Shown: piece after piece, positions 1 through 8,286 of the stretch
Numbering within the stretch: position 1 is the first letter of the stretch
Layout of the letters: each line of letters starts with the position of its first letter
NCBI GenBank assembly: GCA_016714125.1
Contig: JADJNX010000021.1
Location: forward strand, 1 to 64,000
DNA: 64,000 nucleotides
Source of the DNA: Ignavibacteriales bacterium
GTDB lineage: Bacteria > Bacteroidota > Ignavibacteria > Ignavibacteriales > Ignavibacteriaceae
Reading direction: 5' to 3'
Program-made: the position numbers and the translations under genes
The notes under the pieces: model-generated
Databases searched by the model: none
Told to the model about the DNA's origin: nothing
What the model saw: the letters and a program-made list of their open reading frames with translations, nothing else

Positions 1-255
1 GAAAAATTGGGATTTGAAGCAGATCCAAGGGATTATGGATTGGGTACCCAGATTATTAAAGAACTGAACATCAAAAGTGTGAAGTTAATTACCAATAATC
101 CAAAAAAGATTGATGATTTTCTTGCTTATGGTATTCCTGTTTCAAGCAGAGTTCCGCTTGAAATAGCTCCAAATCAGAATAATATTAAATATTTAAAAAC
201 TAAACGGGACAAGATGGGGCACATGATTCTCAGTTCAGTCTCAGAGCTTTTGTAA
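1..255 (+). CDS. ribBA: RibBA / GTP cyclohydrolase II, C-terminal end (partial)
   Basis: The reading frame is open from the left edge, so only the last 84 residues are seen. They match the C-terminus of GTP cyclohydrolase II: DPRDYGLGTQI, then KLITNNPKKI, then RVPLEI and KYLKTKRDKMGH. This enzyme opens the guanine ring of GTP in the first step of riboflavin synthesis; in many bacteria it is the second half of the bifunctional RibBA protein. Whether the RibB half is present cannot be seen here. The stop codon overlaps the end of gatA, which is convergent, by 15 bases. No terminator lies between them. Confidence 0.9.
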   Translation, partial: EKLGFEADPRDYGLGTQIIKELNIKSVKLITNNPKKIDDFLAYGIPVSSRVPLEIAPNQNNIKYLKTKRDKMGHMILSSVSELL

Positions 256-1659
256 TATATCTGCAATTCTGAAGAGTTTGTTTTCTTCAAATTCTGGTGC
301 TATAAATTGAACAGCGAGGGGTAATCCCTCTTTCGATTTCCCGGCAGGGATAGAGATCGCCGGAAGTCCAGCAAGATTTACGGAAGTTGTGTAAATATCT
401 CCAAGATACATTGAGAGTGGATCATCGGACATTTCGCCAAATTTGAATGGTAACTCAGGAGTGACAGGGGTTAATATTAAATCATAATCCTTGAAAATAA
501 CTGAAAAATCTGACTTTATCAGTCGTCTTACCTTCTGAGCCTTGTTGAAATAGGCATCGTAATAACCGCCTGACAAAACATAATTCCCCAACATAATTCT
601 TCCTTTTACCTCTTTACCAAAACCTTTTGATCTTGTCCCCGCATACAGATTACCAAGTGATTTGTCCTCATTAGATCTTTTCCCAAATCTGACACCGTCG
701 TATCGTGATAAATTGGAAGCTGCCTCCGCAGTTGTGAGGACATAATATGCTGCAATGGTCAAATGCGTGTTAGGTAATGAAACCTCTTCTACAATATTTC
801 CTGAATCTTTAAGTTTTTTCACAAGATTTTGAATTGAATCGCGGATTTCAGAATTGAGTCCTTCACCAAAATACTCTTTAGGTAATCCAATTCTGAAGTT
901 GGGGTTATCAGTTTTTTTTCCGATCGAGACAGGGACTTCGGAATCAGTTGAAGTGGAATCCTTGGCATCGTAACCTGAGATTACTCCCAGGACAAGCGCA
1001 CAGTCTTCGTGATTTTTAGCGAGTGGACCAATTGAATCGAAAGAGGATGCAAAAGCTGTAAGACCATATCTTGAAACTCTTGAATAAGTTGGTTTGATTC
1101 CATAAACACCACAAAACGCGGCCGGTTGCCTTATTGAGCCACCCGTGTCGCTTCCCAACGCCACATCACATAAATCTGCAGCCACAGCCGCCGCTGAACC
1201 ACCTGAAGACCCACCGGGAACTCGTGACTGATCAACAGGATTAAGAACATTTCCATAAGCAGAATTTTCATTTGATGAACCCATGGCGAATTCATCACAA
1301 TTTAATTTACCCATTATCAGGGCATGTTCTTCACGAAGCTTGGAAATAACTGTAGCATCGTAAACGGGGTGAAAATCCTCAAGGATTTTGGAGCCACAGG
1401 TCATAGGCATCCCTTCAACTGAAATCACGTCTTTAATTGCGATTACAGCACCAAAAAGAGAGCCTGGTTTAAGACCACCGTTGACTTTTTCAAGCAGTTG
1501 TTGTGCTTCTTCAAGAATTCGGGGATTTACAAACAAAAAACTGTTTAGATTTTTGTTCTCCTCGATTTTGTTAAGGAAGAAGTTGATATTCTGAATGAGA
1601 TCAAGCTTGCCGGAAAGGATCAGTTGCTTTTTTTCGGAAATGGAGGAATATGGCAGCAA
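241..1659 (-). CDS. gatA: Asp-tRNA(Asn)/Glu-tRNA(Gln) amidotransferase subunit A
   Basis: GatA releases ammonia from glutamine for GatB/GatC, which amidate misacylated Glu-tRNA(Gln) or Asp-tRNA(Asn). The 472-residue protein has the amidase-signature catalytic set: Lys near 76 (AIKDVIS), the glycine/serine loop GGSSGGSAAAVA and the nucleophile-bearing GSDTGGSIRQPAAF. Length is normal for the family. The start used is TTG at 1659; an in-frame stop two codons upstream excludes a longer protein, and the N-terminus aligns with the usual helix before the active site. It is the last gene of a minus-strand run after tatA. A general amidase is possible but the length and motifs favour GatA. GatB and GatC are not in the window. 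Confidence 0.93.
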   Translation of the reverse strand: MLPYSSISEKKQLILSGKLDLIQNINFFLNKIEENKNLNSFLFVNPRILEEAQQLLEKVNGGLKPGSLFGAVIAIKDVISVEGMPMTCGSKILEDFHPVYDATVISKLREEHALIMGKLNCDEFAMGSSNENSAYGNVLNPVDQSRVPGGSSGGSAAAVAADLCDVALGSDTGGSIRQPAAFCGVYGIKPTYSRVSRYGLTAFASSFDSIGPLAKNHEDCALVLGVISGYDAKDSTSTDSEVPVSIGKKTDNPNFRIGLPKEYFGEGLNSEIRDSIQNLVKKLKDSGNIVEEVSLPNTHLTIAAYYVLTTAEAASNLSRYDGVRFGKRSNEDKSLGNLYAGTRSKGFGKEVKGRIMLGNYVLSGGYYDAYFNKAQKVRRLIKSDFSVIFKDYDLILTPVTPELPFKFGEMSDDPLSMYLGDIYTTSVNLAGLPAISIPAGKSKEGLPLAVQFIAPEFEENKLFRIADILQKL

Positions 1660-1673
1660 ATTTTATCCGTGGA

Positions 1674-1864
1674 TCAGTTTTTTTTATCTTTGTCCGCGGT
1701 ATCGTCAACCTTGATATCTTGTTCAACATCTTTGATCGCTCTTTTGAATTCTCTCATGCCTTTTCCTACACCCTGAGCAAGTTCAGGTATTTTTTTGCGC
1801 CAAAAAGCAAGAGTACTACAAGAACGATAAGAAATATTTCGAGTGGACCTAAGTTAGAAAACAT
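1674..1864 (-). CDS. tatA: Twin-arginine translocase subunit TatA/E (frameshifted)
   Basis: TatA forms the pore-like component of the Sec-independent Tat export system in the inner membrane. Read from ATG at 1864, the protein begins MFSNLGPLEIFLIVLVVLLL then FGAKK, one membrane helix followed by the FG hinge. The frame then stops, but adding one A to the seven-A run at about 1785-1795 restores the amphipathic helix IPELAQGVGKGMREFKRAI and a charged tail ending at TGA 1674-1676. The result is about 63 residues, right for TatA. The start overlaps the purQ stop region by 11 bases, so both are in one transcript. I regard the break as a homopolymer error. TatB or TatC are not seen here. It is easily missed because neither half forms a long ORF. 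Confidence 0.82.
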
Positions 1865-2504
1865 GTTCTACCTCTTTTGATTTTATAAAATTCGAAATTG
1901 AACTGAAAACAAACTTTCCTGAATCGTTTCCGATAGTTTTACTGCATGCCCTTTCAGGGTGTGGCATCATTCCAAGCACATTACCGGCTCTGTTTGTGAT
2001 TCCGGCTATGTTGTTAATTGACCCATTGGGATTCGATTTATCCGAAATCTCACCTGTAGGTGTGCAATATCTGAAAAGTATCTGTCCGCTTTTTTCGCCT
2101 TCTTCAATTTTGTCAGGTTCAACAAAACAATTCCCTTCGCCATGAGCAATCGGAATTTTTGCGATTAATCCTGAAGCCCCACCTGCGAAGACATCTGATT
2201 TACCCGTCACCACTAGGTGGACATCTTCGCAAATGAATTTAAGGCTTTTATTTTTAATTAGTACACCAGGAAGCAGACCACTTTCGCAAAGTATCTGAAA
2301 TCCGTTACAAATACCGATAACAACTCCCCCTTCGTTGGCGAATTTGATGACATCGGTCATAATCGGGGAGAGTTTTGCCACTGCTCCACACCGTATGTAA
2401 TCGCCATAGGAAAATCCACCCGGTAGGATTATTACATTACAATCCTTAATTGATGGCTCTTTGTGCCAAAGAAACTCAACTTCATAGCCCAATTCATGTT
2501 TCAA
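1854..2504 (-). CDS. purQ: Phosphoribosylformylglycinamidine synthase subunit PurQ (N-terminus missing)
   Basis: PurQ is the glutaminase that feeds ammonia to PurL in the fourth step of purine synthesis. The visible part contains VEFLWHKE, LPGGFSYGDYIRCGAVA, the catalytic cysteine in GICNGFQIL, and the His/Glu pair in GMMPHPERA. What is missing is the usual first 16-18 residues that carry the GSNCD motif. The first possible codon (TTG 2504) follows directly on the pssA stop codon (2505-2507), in the same frame, and no other frame upstream encodes the missing piece. A deletion of about 50 bases, genomic or in the assembly, is the likely cause. The catalytic residues themselves are all present. 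Confidence 0.87.
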   Translation of the reverse strand: MKHELGYEVEFLWHKEPSIKDCNVIILPGGFSYGDYIRCGAVAKLSPIMTDVIKFANEGGVVIGICNGFQILCESGLLPGVLIKNKSLKFICEDVHLVVTGKSDVFAGGASGLIAKIPIAHGEGNCFVEPDKIEEGEKSGQILFRYCTPTGEISDKSNPNGSINNIAGITNRAGNVLGMMPHPERACSKTIGNDSGKFVFSSISNFIKSKEVEHVF

Positions 2505-3227
2505 CTATTTCCGTTGTTTTTTTTGTTTTTTCTCTTTGGGAACATAGCTATATGCTATATTTAATAAAATGCCAATAGTAAAGATAACAAAGAGTCCTGT
2601 TAGCGAATAGAAATAAAGTGCAAAAGGAAGGAAGGCGACCAAAACCAGTTGTAGTGGATTCGCCATGATGGCAGCTTTGTTAAATTTTGGAAAGGCGGCA
2701 AATTTGAGACTCGATACCATTCCTATTGCGGAAAGAATCGTGACAACAGGGAAAACCCATTTCAAGGAGGCCGGGATAAATGAACTGTCAAGTTGTGCAA
2801 GCACAAGAAGTGTCACAATAAGTGCTGCAACAGGGATTGGTATTCCTTTATAATCTTTTTTTGTCAGGTCTGTAATTTCGACATTAAACCGCGCAAGTCT
2901 AAGAGCTCCACAAACGAGAAAAAGCAGACTGATGACCAAGCCCCAAGTTCCGAGAGTTTCAAGTTTATATTTATAGATGAGGAACGCAGTTGGAGCACCA
3001 AACCCCACAACATCTGCGAGGGAATCGAGTTGTACTCCAAAATTGGAAGCTGCGTTGAGTAACCTCGCCGCAAGTCCATCTATCATATCAAAAAAAGCTG
3101 AAGCAAGAATAAAATATCCTGCGGTAGTAAATTCACCATCAGAGGCATAAACGATTGACAGGAAACCGCATGTGAGGTTTCCCAGAGTCAACATACCGGG
3201 AATTATCGCCCGTTTATTTTGAAACAT
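2505..3227 (-). CDS. pssA: CDP-diacylglycerol-serine O-phosphatidyltransferase
   Basis: This membrane enzyme joins CDP-diacylglycerol and serine to give phosphatidylserine. The 240-residue protein carries the CDP-alcohol phosphatidyltransferase signature: DGLAAR, then after about eight residues G-x3-D-x3-D in GVQLDSLAD. It has about seven hydrophobic segments and a very basic tail (KEKKQKKQRK). Its ATG at 3227 overlaps the end of psd by 14 bases, so synthesis and decarboxylation of phosphatidylserine are co-expressed to make phosphatidylethanolamine. The stop abuts purQ directly, which is unusual (see the purQ entry). Confidence 0.93.
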   Translation of the reverse strand: MFQNKRAIIPGMLTLGNLTCGFLSIVYASDGEFTTAGYFILASAFFDMIDGLAARLLNAASNFGVQLDSLADVVGFGAPTAFLIYKYKLETLGTWGLVISLLFLVCGALRLARFNVEITDLTKKDYKGIPIPVAALIVTLLVLAQLDSSFIPASLKWVFPVVTILSAIGMVSSLKFAAFPKFNKAAIMANPLQLVLVAFLPFALYFYSLTGLFVIFTIGILLNIAYSYVPKEKKQKKQRK

Positions 3228-3887
3228 CTTTTTGTTCCCGACTCAATTTAAAAAGTACAGTTTCACCGGCCGAAACCATATCGCCGGCTTTGACTTGTGG
3301 AATACTGGAAGTTGGTGCAAGAATATCAACGCGACTGCCAAATTTAATCATTCCAAACCTCTCTCCCATTGTAACGGGTTGACCAACTTTCAGATCATTT
3401 ACGATCCTTCTGGCAACATAACCTGCAATTTGAGAATAAAGAACCTTACCGCTCCCAAAATCGATCCCGGTCAGCCACCTTTCGTTTTCAGAAGAAGCTT
3501 TATCGTCAAAGGCAACAAGATATTTCCCCTCATGATATTTTAAGTATTCAACTTTGCCTGAGATGGGGATTCTATTTACATGCACATTCAGTGGTGACAT
3601 AAATACTGATATCTGAAGTGCTTTACCTTTAAGATATTCATCATCATAAACTTCTTTAATGAAGAGTACTTTACCATCGGCAGGTGAGACAATGATATCT
3701 TCTCCTTGAGGGATGGTTCTTTCCGGATCGCGGAAAAATTCAGGGTAAAGATTGTAATAAATCCTGCCAAAGCAAATAGAATATACTTAAGAAAAGGTTT
3801 TTCAATAAACCAAATTCCTGCTGCAATCAGGATAAAAGAAATTATAAGGACTATTCCAATGGTGAAGTAACCGTATTTAGTAAACAT
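3214..3887 (-). CDS. psd: Phosphatidylserine decarboxylase (frameshifted)
   Basis: Psd converts phosphatidylserine to phosphatidylethanolamine using a pyruvoyl group made by self-cleavage. The N-terminal part (ATG 3887) has two membrane helices and runs to FTLNF, where the frame breaks. Adding one T to a five-T run near 3740 (coding strand) continues as FRDPERTIPQGEDIIVSPAD-GKV, then MSPLNVHVNRIPISG, and ends with FGSRVDILAP. The GS pair in that last motif is the self-cleavage site. The repaired length of about 224 residues fits the short Psd class found in Bacteroidetes and archaea. The gene overlaps pssA by 14 bases. The single break in a homopolymer suggests a read error, not a pseudogene. 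Confidence 0.88.
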
Positions 3888-4023
3888 TTATTCCAGGACT
3901 TTTGTGATAAAATTAAAGTAATATTCTTTTGATTTTGAGATGGCTTTTTAATATGGTTAACTATCTTTTTGTCTTCCGAAACCGGAACCAAAAGAAGATC
4001 ATCATACCTGAAATCGCCATCAA

Positions 4024-4506
4024 TTAAAAATTTCCCTTCAAAAATAAAAAACGAGAGATAAAAGAAACCAGTTCCACACTTCTTCTCTCGAAGAAAGGTC
4101 TCATCACAGCATTAAGTTTGTAGGAGAACTTCGTTAAAGTTCTTATATCTTCCGGAGAAGAAACACCCATAGAATAGAGAAGAGACTCACTAACTGGAGT
4201 GTTAAACCGGCCATCCATGAATATCAAATGTGCCGGATTCTTCAACTGATCTAACAATGAGATACCCATTGCCTTTTCGATGTATGAGTCGGCCAGGTTG
4301 TATATTTTAATATAAAAACCGGTCGTTGAGTATCGACCGTCACGGTTAATAAATAGTTCACTCTGTTTGAAGATCAGCGGGAGATTAAACTCCTTCAGAT
4401 AGTCAAAAAGTTGTGGCGAAATAATTAACGAATTTCCTTGTAAATTAGAAACAGGGATTTCATTATTTCTGAGCGAACCGTAAAGATCATCTAGTTCAAT
4501 CTGCAC
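4024..4506 (-). CDS. Hypothetical protein, first gene of the psd-pssA-purQ-tatA-gatA run (probably frameshifted)
   Basis: I do not recognise this 160-residue protein (start ATG 4506). It has no signal peptide or membrane helix and is a mix of charged and hydrophobic residues (SLIISPQLFDYLKEFNLPL, LTKFSYKLNAVMRPFFERR). Its end KGNF coincides with a T-rich stretch. In the next frame the sequence stays open for about 165 bases, reading EGKFLIDGDFRYDDLLLVPV and on to a TAG at 3851-3853, which would overlap the psd start by about 37 bases. I think the real protein is about 55 residues longer and the stop at 4024 is due to an indel. It is divergent from ybaB, sharing the roughly 100-base gap at 4507-4611. 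Confidence 0.6.
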   Translation of the reverse strand: MQIELDDLYGSLRNNEIPVSNLQGNSLIISPQLFDYLKEFNLPLIFKQSELFINRDGRYSTTGFYIKIYNLADSYIEKAMGISLLDQLKNPAHLIFMDGRFNTPVSESLLYSMGVSSPEDIRTLTKFSYKLNAVMRPFFERRSVELVSFISRFLFLKGNF

Positions 4507-4611
4507 TTCTGTAACTTTTCAATATCAAAAATAAGTAAATGCCAAATATAAAATTTGTCAAGTACATAAATAAACAATTTCTTAAAAATAACTTAATTTC
4601 ACGGAGTATTG

Positions 4612-4938
4612 ATGTTTAATAAACCCAATATGCAGCAAATGATGCGTCAGGTTCAAAAATTACAGGAAGACATGGCGAAAGCACAACAAGAGCTTGCCCT
4701 TAAGACTGTAACTGAAGAAGCCGGCGGAGGAATGATTAAAGCTACAGTAAACGGTAACAGTGAACTGATTTCAATTGTGCTCGATCCAGCTGTCATTGTT
4801 CCTGATGACAAGGAAGTTTTGGAAGATTTGATAGTTGCGGCAGTTAATAAAGCTGTAAGCATCAGCAAAAAAATGAACGAAGAAGAGATGGCAAAACTAA
4901 CCAAAGGTGTTATTCCTCCGGGGATGAACATACCGTGA
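4612..4938 (+). CDS. ybaB: YbaB/EbfC family nucleoid-associated protein
   Basis: A small DNA-binding protein of 108 residues. It starts MFNKPNMQQMMRQVQKLQ and continues with DMAKAQQELA, the glutamine/lysine-rich helix typical of YbaB, then the sheet region GGGMIKATVNG and the C-terminal VIPPGMNIP. ATG 4612 is chosen over TTG 4609 because GGAG sits at good distance from ATG. Association with recR, ten bases downstream, is a classic arrangement (dnaX-ybaB-recR); dnaX is not present in this window. Its exact role is not settled in the family; nucleoid binding is the best known activity. Confidence 0.93.
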   Translation: MFNKPNMQQMMRQVQKLQEDMAKAQQELALKTVTEEAGGGMIKATVNGNSELISIVLDPAVIVPDDKEVLEDLIVAAVNKAVSISKKMNEEEMAKLTKGVIPPGMNIP

Positions 4939-4948
4939 TTCTAAAAAA

Positions 4949-5542
4949 ATGAATCTTGCCGGGCCATTACAGGCTGTAGTTGAAGAATTTTCGAAATTTC
5001 CGGGAGTCGGTGCCAAGAGTGCCAGGCGATTGGCACTCTTTCTATTAAGACAACCGCACGAACAAATTGATAATCTAGTAGAATCTTTGATCGGATTAAA
5101 AACAAAAATTAAATTTTGTAAGATTTGTTTTAACATCGGTGAGTCGGATATTTGTGATATTTGCAGTTCTGACAGAAGAGACAAATCGATAATTTGTGTT
5201 GTTGAAGACATCAACGATGTTATCGGAATTGAACGGTCTCACGAGTATAACGGCACCTATCATGTTTTGGGTGGTGTATTATCTCCACTCAACGGAGTTG
5301 GTCCGGAATCACTGAAAGTAAAAGAACTTCTGCAGAGATTAAATGGAGAGGTCAAAGAAGTAATTCTTGCTCTAAATCCTGACACTGAGGGAGAGGCAAC
5401 TTCACTTTATCTCAACAGATTGATAAAACCACTGGATGTCCCGGTCAGCAGGATTGCCAGAGGATTACCTATCGGAGGGAATATCGAATTTGCTGATGAC
5501 GCCACAATTGGTCGGGCTGTGACGGGAAGAGGACTGTTTTAA
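4949..5542 (+). CDS. recR: Recombination protein RecR
   Basis: RecR acts with RecO and RecF to load RecA at single-strand gaps. The 197-residue protein has the N-terminal helix-hairpin-helix (FSKFPGVGAKSARRLA), a four-cysteine zinc finger (CKIC near 57 and CDIC near 69), and a Toprim domain (CVVEDINDVIGIE; ALNPDTEGEATSLYL). The C-terminal GLPIGGNIEFADDATIGRA is the Walker-like end of the family. Length is normal. The stop codon overlaps the start of the following methyltransferase gene (TAATG at 5540-5544), so these two are translationally coupled. recO is present at 22375-23124 but not linked. Confidence 0.96.
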   Translation: MNLAGPLQAVVEEFSKFPGVGAKSARRLALFLLRQPHEQIDNLVESLIGLKTKIKFCKICFNIGESDICDICSSDRRDKSIICVVEDINDVIGIERSHEYNGTYHVLGGVLSPLNGVGPESLKVKELLQRLNGEVKEVILALNPDTEGEATSLYLNRLIKPLDVPVSRIARGLPIGGNIEFADDATIGRAVTGRGLF

Positions 5543-6295
5543 TGGATTCTGAAATTCCCACTGATTCGAAAAAATGGTTTCAAAACTGGTTTGATTCAGA
5601 ACATTATCTAAAACTTTATCATGGAAGAGATATCTCTGAAGCCGAGAAACTTGCCAAATTAATTTGCAAATGTACCGGAATAAACGCAAGCAGCAGGGTT
5701 CTCGATTTAGGCTGTGGGGCAGGGCGTCACTCTATCATATTTAGTAAACTCGGATTTCAGGTAACAGGATATGACCTTAGCAGACATCTTCTTTTGGAAG
5801 CCAAATCAAATGCAATTAAACAGCAAACCAGAATTTCACTTGTTCGAGGTGATATCAGGAATTTACCATTTAAATCAGAATTTGATCTTGTATTAAATAT
5901 CTTCACAAGTTGGGGATATTTTGAGTCAGATTTAGAAAACATCACAGTTCTTAAAAATGCTGTTTCACTAAAAAAGGACGGGGATTTTTTGTTCTCGATT
6001 TTCTGAACGCAGATTATCTTAAAAAAACCTTATTCCAAGTTCCATAACTGAATTTGAGGGTGTAACCTACCGTGAAGAGCGGTTAATTAGAGGTGAAAGA
6101 GTGATAAAGTCGATCAAGTTTAGTGATGTAGCCGGCGAAAAGTGTTTTAAGGAATCCGTCAGATTATTTAGCCATGACCAAATATTGGAAGTTTTTAAAG
6201 AGATTGGGGTATCAAATATATCGTTGTTTGGTGATTATGGGGGAAGTAGATTTGAGAAATCCAATTCACCAAGAATTATATGCATCGTTTCATAA
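5542..6295 (+). CDS. Class I SAM-dependent methyltransferase (frameshifted)
   Basis: A methyltransferase of unknown substrate, about 250 residues after repair. Motif I VLDLGCGAGRHS binds S-adenosylmethionine; acidic motif GYDLSRHLL and LVRGDIRNLPF follow. The frame breaks near 6000 (short T run) and again at the seven-A run near 6020; between and after these the protein continues as LDFLNADYLKK, NLIPSSITEFEGVTYREE and IKSIKFSDVAGEKCF. The end reads FGDYGGSRFEKSNSPRIICI, typical of the Methyltransf_25/11 group. The start overlaps recR. Two homopolymer breaks suggest sequence error. No conserved partner indicates the substrate. Confidence 0.82.
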
Positions 6296-6858
6296 TTTTA
6301 ATCCTGTTAACTATGTTGTTGTCGGGATGCGACATCTTCACAACAAGAGCCCCGGAATCCCCGATGTCCCCAGGTTTAATTACCTGCAACCTGTGGATGT
6401 ATCGAGTGTGATTACTAATCTGGTTAACTCGGTTTCCACCAAAAGTACACAGTATTATATAAAATCATTTAGTGATTCTATTAAAAATGGCAAATCTTTC
6501 CAATTTGTTGCTAATGCCGAGGCAGTTTCTAAGTATGCCTCACTTGCTTTTGGATGGTCATTTAAAGGATGAAGAACAATATTTTAACAATATTATCAAC
6601 AAGATTCCCAAAGAATCATCCCTTACTGTGTTATTTGATGATGAGCAACTTGTTTCTTTTGGCGATAGTGCATATCTATCTGCAAATTACAGTGTAACAG
6701 TCCCACACAATATTCAGGGGCTGGCAAATGTATTCAGCGGCAAATTGCAGTTTAAGTTGTTACGGGATAAACAACAGCTTTGGACAATTTATCAGTGGCA
6801 GGACATCAAATCGGGCGAATCGACCACCTGGAGTGAGTTAAAAGGATATTTTAATTGA
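6280..6858 (+). CDS. Putative small lipoprotein (frameshifted)
   Basis: ATG 6280 gives MHRFIILILLTMLLSGC, a signal peptide with a lipobox (LLSGC), so the mature protein is predicted to be lipid-anchored. The frame breaks near 6355 in runs of C, then resumes as PDVPRFNYLQPVDVSSVI and KSTQYYIKSFSDS. It breaks again near 6567, where removing one G turns AAAGGATGA into the coding DEEQYFNNIINKIP. The last part ends QWQDIKSGESTTWSELKGYF. The composition (FVANAEAVSKYA, WTIYQWQDI) suggests an NTF2-like or similar extracytoplasmic fold, but I cannot name a family. The neighbouring downstream gene has the same kind of ending, so the two may be paralogues. Confidence 0.6.
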
Positions 6859-7360
6859 TTCCGCAAAGTAACTTTCAGGATTTCTTTTGCTTTGCTTGTT
6901 ATTGGGTGCGAAAACCCTTTGCCCCGGGCACTTACGAAGATGAAGAGGGGGGGAGGTGTCCTAAGTGATCTCTCAACTTCAGATGGAGTTTTCATTAATC
7001 TAAAATATGCCTACACCTTTAAAGATACCAGTATTTATTCTGCTCTTATCAAAGGATGATTTTATATTTACATTTCGTGATTATGATCTTGGAGCGGATG
7101 TTACCTGGGGAGAGAAGAAGAACTTAGAACCACTTCGGGTCTTTTTCAAACTCAGAGAGCTTGATCTAGTTTGGAATAATATAGTCCTTTCGAGCGGTGA
7201 TTCCACAAAAATCAATATGGTACGAAGTTTTAACTTAACAATCACATTCAATCCCAGCGATATTGTCAGAATTAATGGCAGAGTAAATCTCAATCTTGAG
7301 AAGAATACCATCACAAAAAAGTGGCAGATTTCGCGTTGGATTGATGAATCGAATCTATAA
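6855..7360 (+). CDS. Second putative small lipoprotein (multiple frameshifts)
   Basis: Immediately after the first lipoprotein the sequence encodes KVTFRISFALLVIGC, another lipobox, then ENPFAPGTYEDEEGG in a shifted frame, then VLSDLSTSDGVFINLKYAY. Near 7055 the same AAAGGATGA context appears; removing one G gives IKDDFIFTFRDYDLGADVTW. The end reads ITKKWQISRWIDESNL, close in style to the end of the previous gene (QLWTIYQWQD), which suggests tandem duplication. No clear ATG is visible in the signal-peptide frame, so the start at about 6855 (TTG) is uncertain. At least three indels are needed. The gene ends two bases before ftsX. Confidence 0.5.
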
Positions 7361-7362
7361 AA

Positions 7363-8224
7363 ATGATATTTTACTTTAAAGAAGCCATTAGAAATTTACG
7401 ATTTGCAGGTTTAACCTCGATCATCACTTTTCTTTCATTGTTGTTCGCCTCACTTTTTATTTGCGCATCATTTATTTTCGCCGGTTTTTCAGATGACCTC
7501 CAGGAGAATCTTAAAAAGAATGTAACTGCCTCGTTTTATCTAAGGGATTCTCTGCCTGTCTCTGAAATTAATGATTTGATCGCAAAAATTCAAAAGTTTG
7601 AGGGAGTAAAATCTGTTAATTTTATCAGTAAAGAAGAAGCTGAGAAGGATTTTGTAAAACAGACCGGAGAAGATTTTAAGAAAGTATTAACATTTAATCC
7701 TCTCCCAGCATCGATGTTGGTAACTCTCGATCCTGCCAACTATGAAATGAAGATTTTAGAAAATACTGTTAAGTCGGTTTCTGTTTTGGATGGTGTAGAG
7801 AGTCATGAATTCCGATCACAGTTATTAAATGAAATGATGGTAGTTGTGGCGAGAATCAAAATCATAACTTTTATAGTCACTGGAATATTTCTATTTGTTG
7901 CCCTCTATCTTGCATACACTTCCATAAGAGCTGCATTCGCTGCAAGGAAGGAAGATATTAATACAATGAAACTGGTAGGTGGCAGTTTGCGTGAAATTAA
8001 GTTACCTGCATACCTTTCTACCTAATTTTAAGCAGTTTTGTGCACTTGATCACATTATTAGTATATAATTTTATCGTAAATTCAGGTTTGGAATTTTAGA
8101 AATACGTATTGCCGGATCGGACAGGACAACAGGCACGCTGTTATCAATTTTTTCAGCTCCTTTAATCGCTATTCTGGGCACATATTTTGCCTCTTTTTCT
8201 GTTAAGATTGAGTTAAATTCGTGA
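7363..8224 (+). CDS. ftsX: Cell division protein FtsX (frameshifted at 3' end)
   Basis: FtsX is the membrane partner of the ATPase FtsE and controls peptidoglycan hydrolases at the division site. The N-terminus MIFYFKEAIRNLRFAG leads into a first membrane helix, then an extracytoplasmic domain (TASFYLRDSLPVSEINDLI; VKSVNFISKEEAEKDF; NPLPASMLVTLDP) and a second helix (IITFIVTGIFLFVALYLAY) followed by KEDINTMKLVGGS, the conserved FtsX loop. The frame stops at 8025. The neighbouring frames encode the third and fourth membrane helices (LILSSFVHLITLLVYNFIV; LLSIFSAPLIAIL-type) and end TYFASFSVKIELNS at 8224. At least two indels are needed. No ftsE is adjacent, which is unusual but not unknown. Confidence 0.85.
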
Positions 8225-8230
8225 TTTATC

Positions 8231-8261
8231 TTTCAAATAACTCAAATAATCAATATATTTG
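8231..8261 (+). promoter_or_regulatory. Bacteroidetes-type promoter candidate
   Basis: TATATTTG at 8254-8261 fits the TAnnTTTG -7 element known from Bacteroidetes, and TTTC at 8231-8234 lies 19 bases upstream, near the expected -33 TTTG. The start of the first exopolysaccharide export gene is 26 bases downstream. The match is by eye and the organism's sigma-factor usage is inferred. Confidence 0.4.
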
Positions 8262-8286
8262 CATATCATAAATAAAAAGTAGAGTT

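Noticed and set aside
1650..1880. 76-residue ORF on the plus strand
   Set aside because: It lies antisense to tatA and the end of purQ. The tatA reading is far better supported by motif and position.
2793..3062. Plus-strand ORF over pssA
   Set aside because: Antisense to a gene with the full CDP-alcohol phosphatidyltransferase signature; no support of its own.
6174..6572. 132-residue ORF beginning inside the methyltransferase gene
   Set aside because: Its first part is a shadow frame of the methyltransferase; only the later part (from about 6360) belongs to the lipoprotein gene, which starts at ATG 6280 in another frame.
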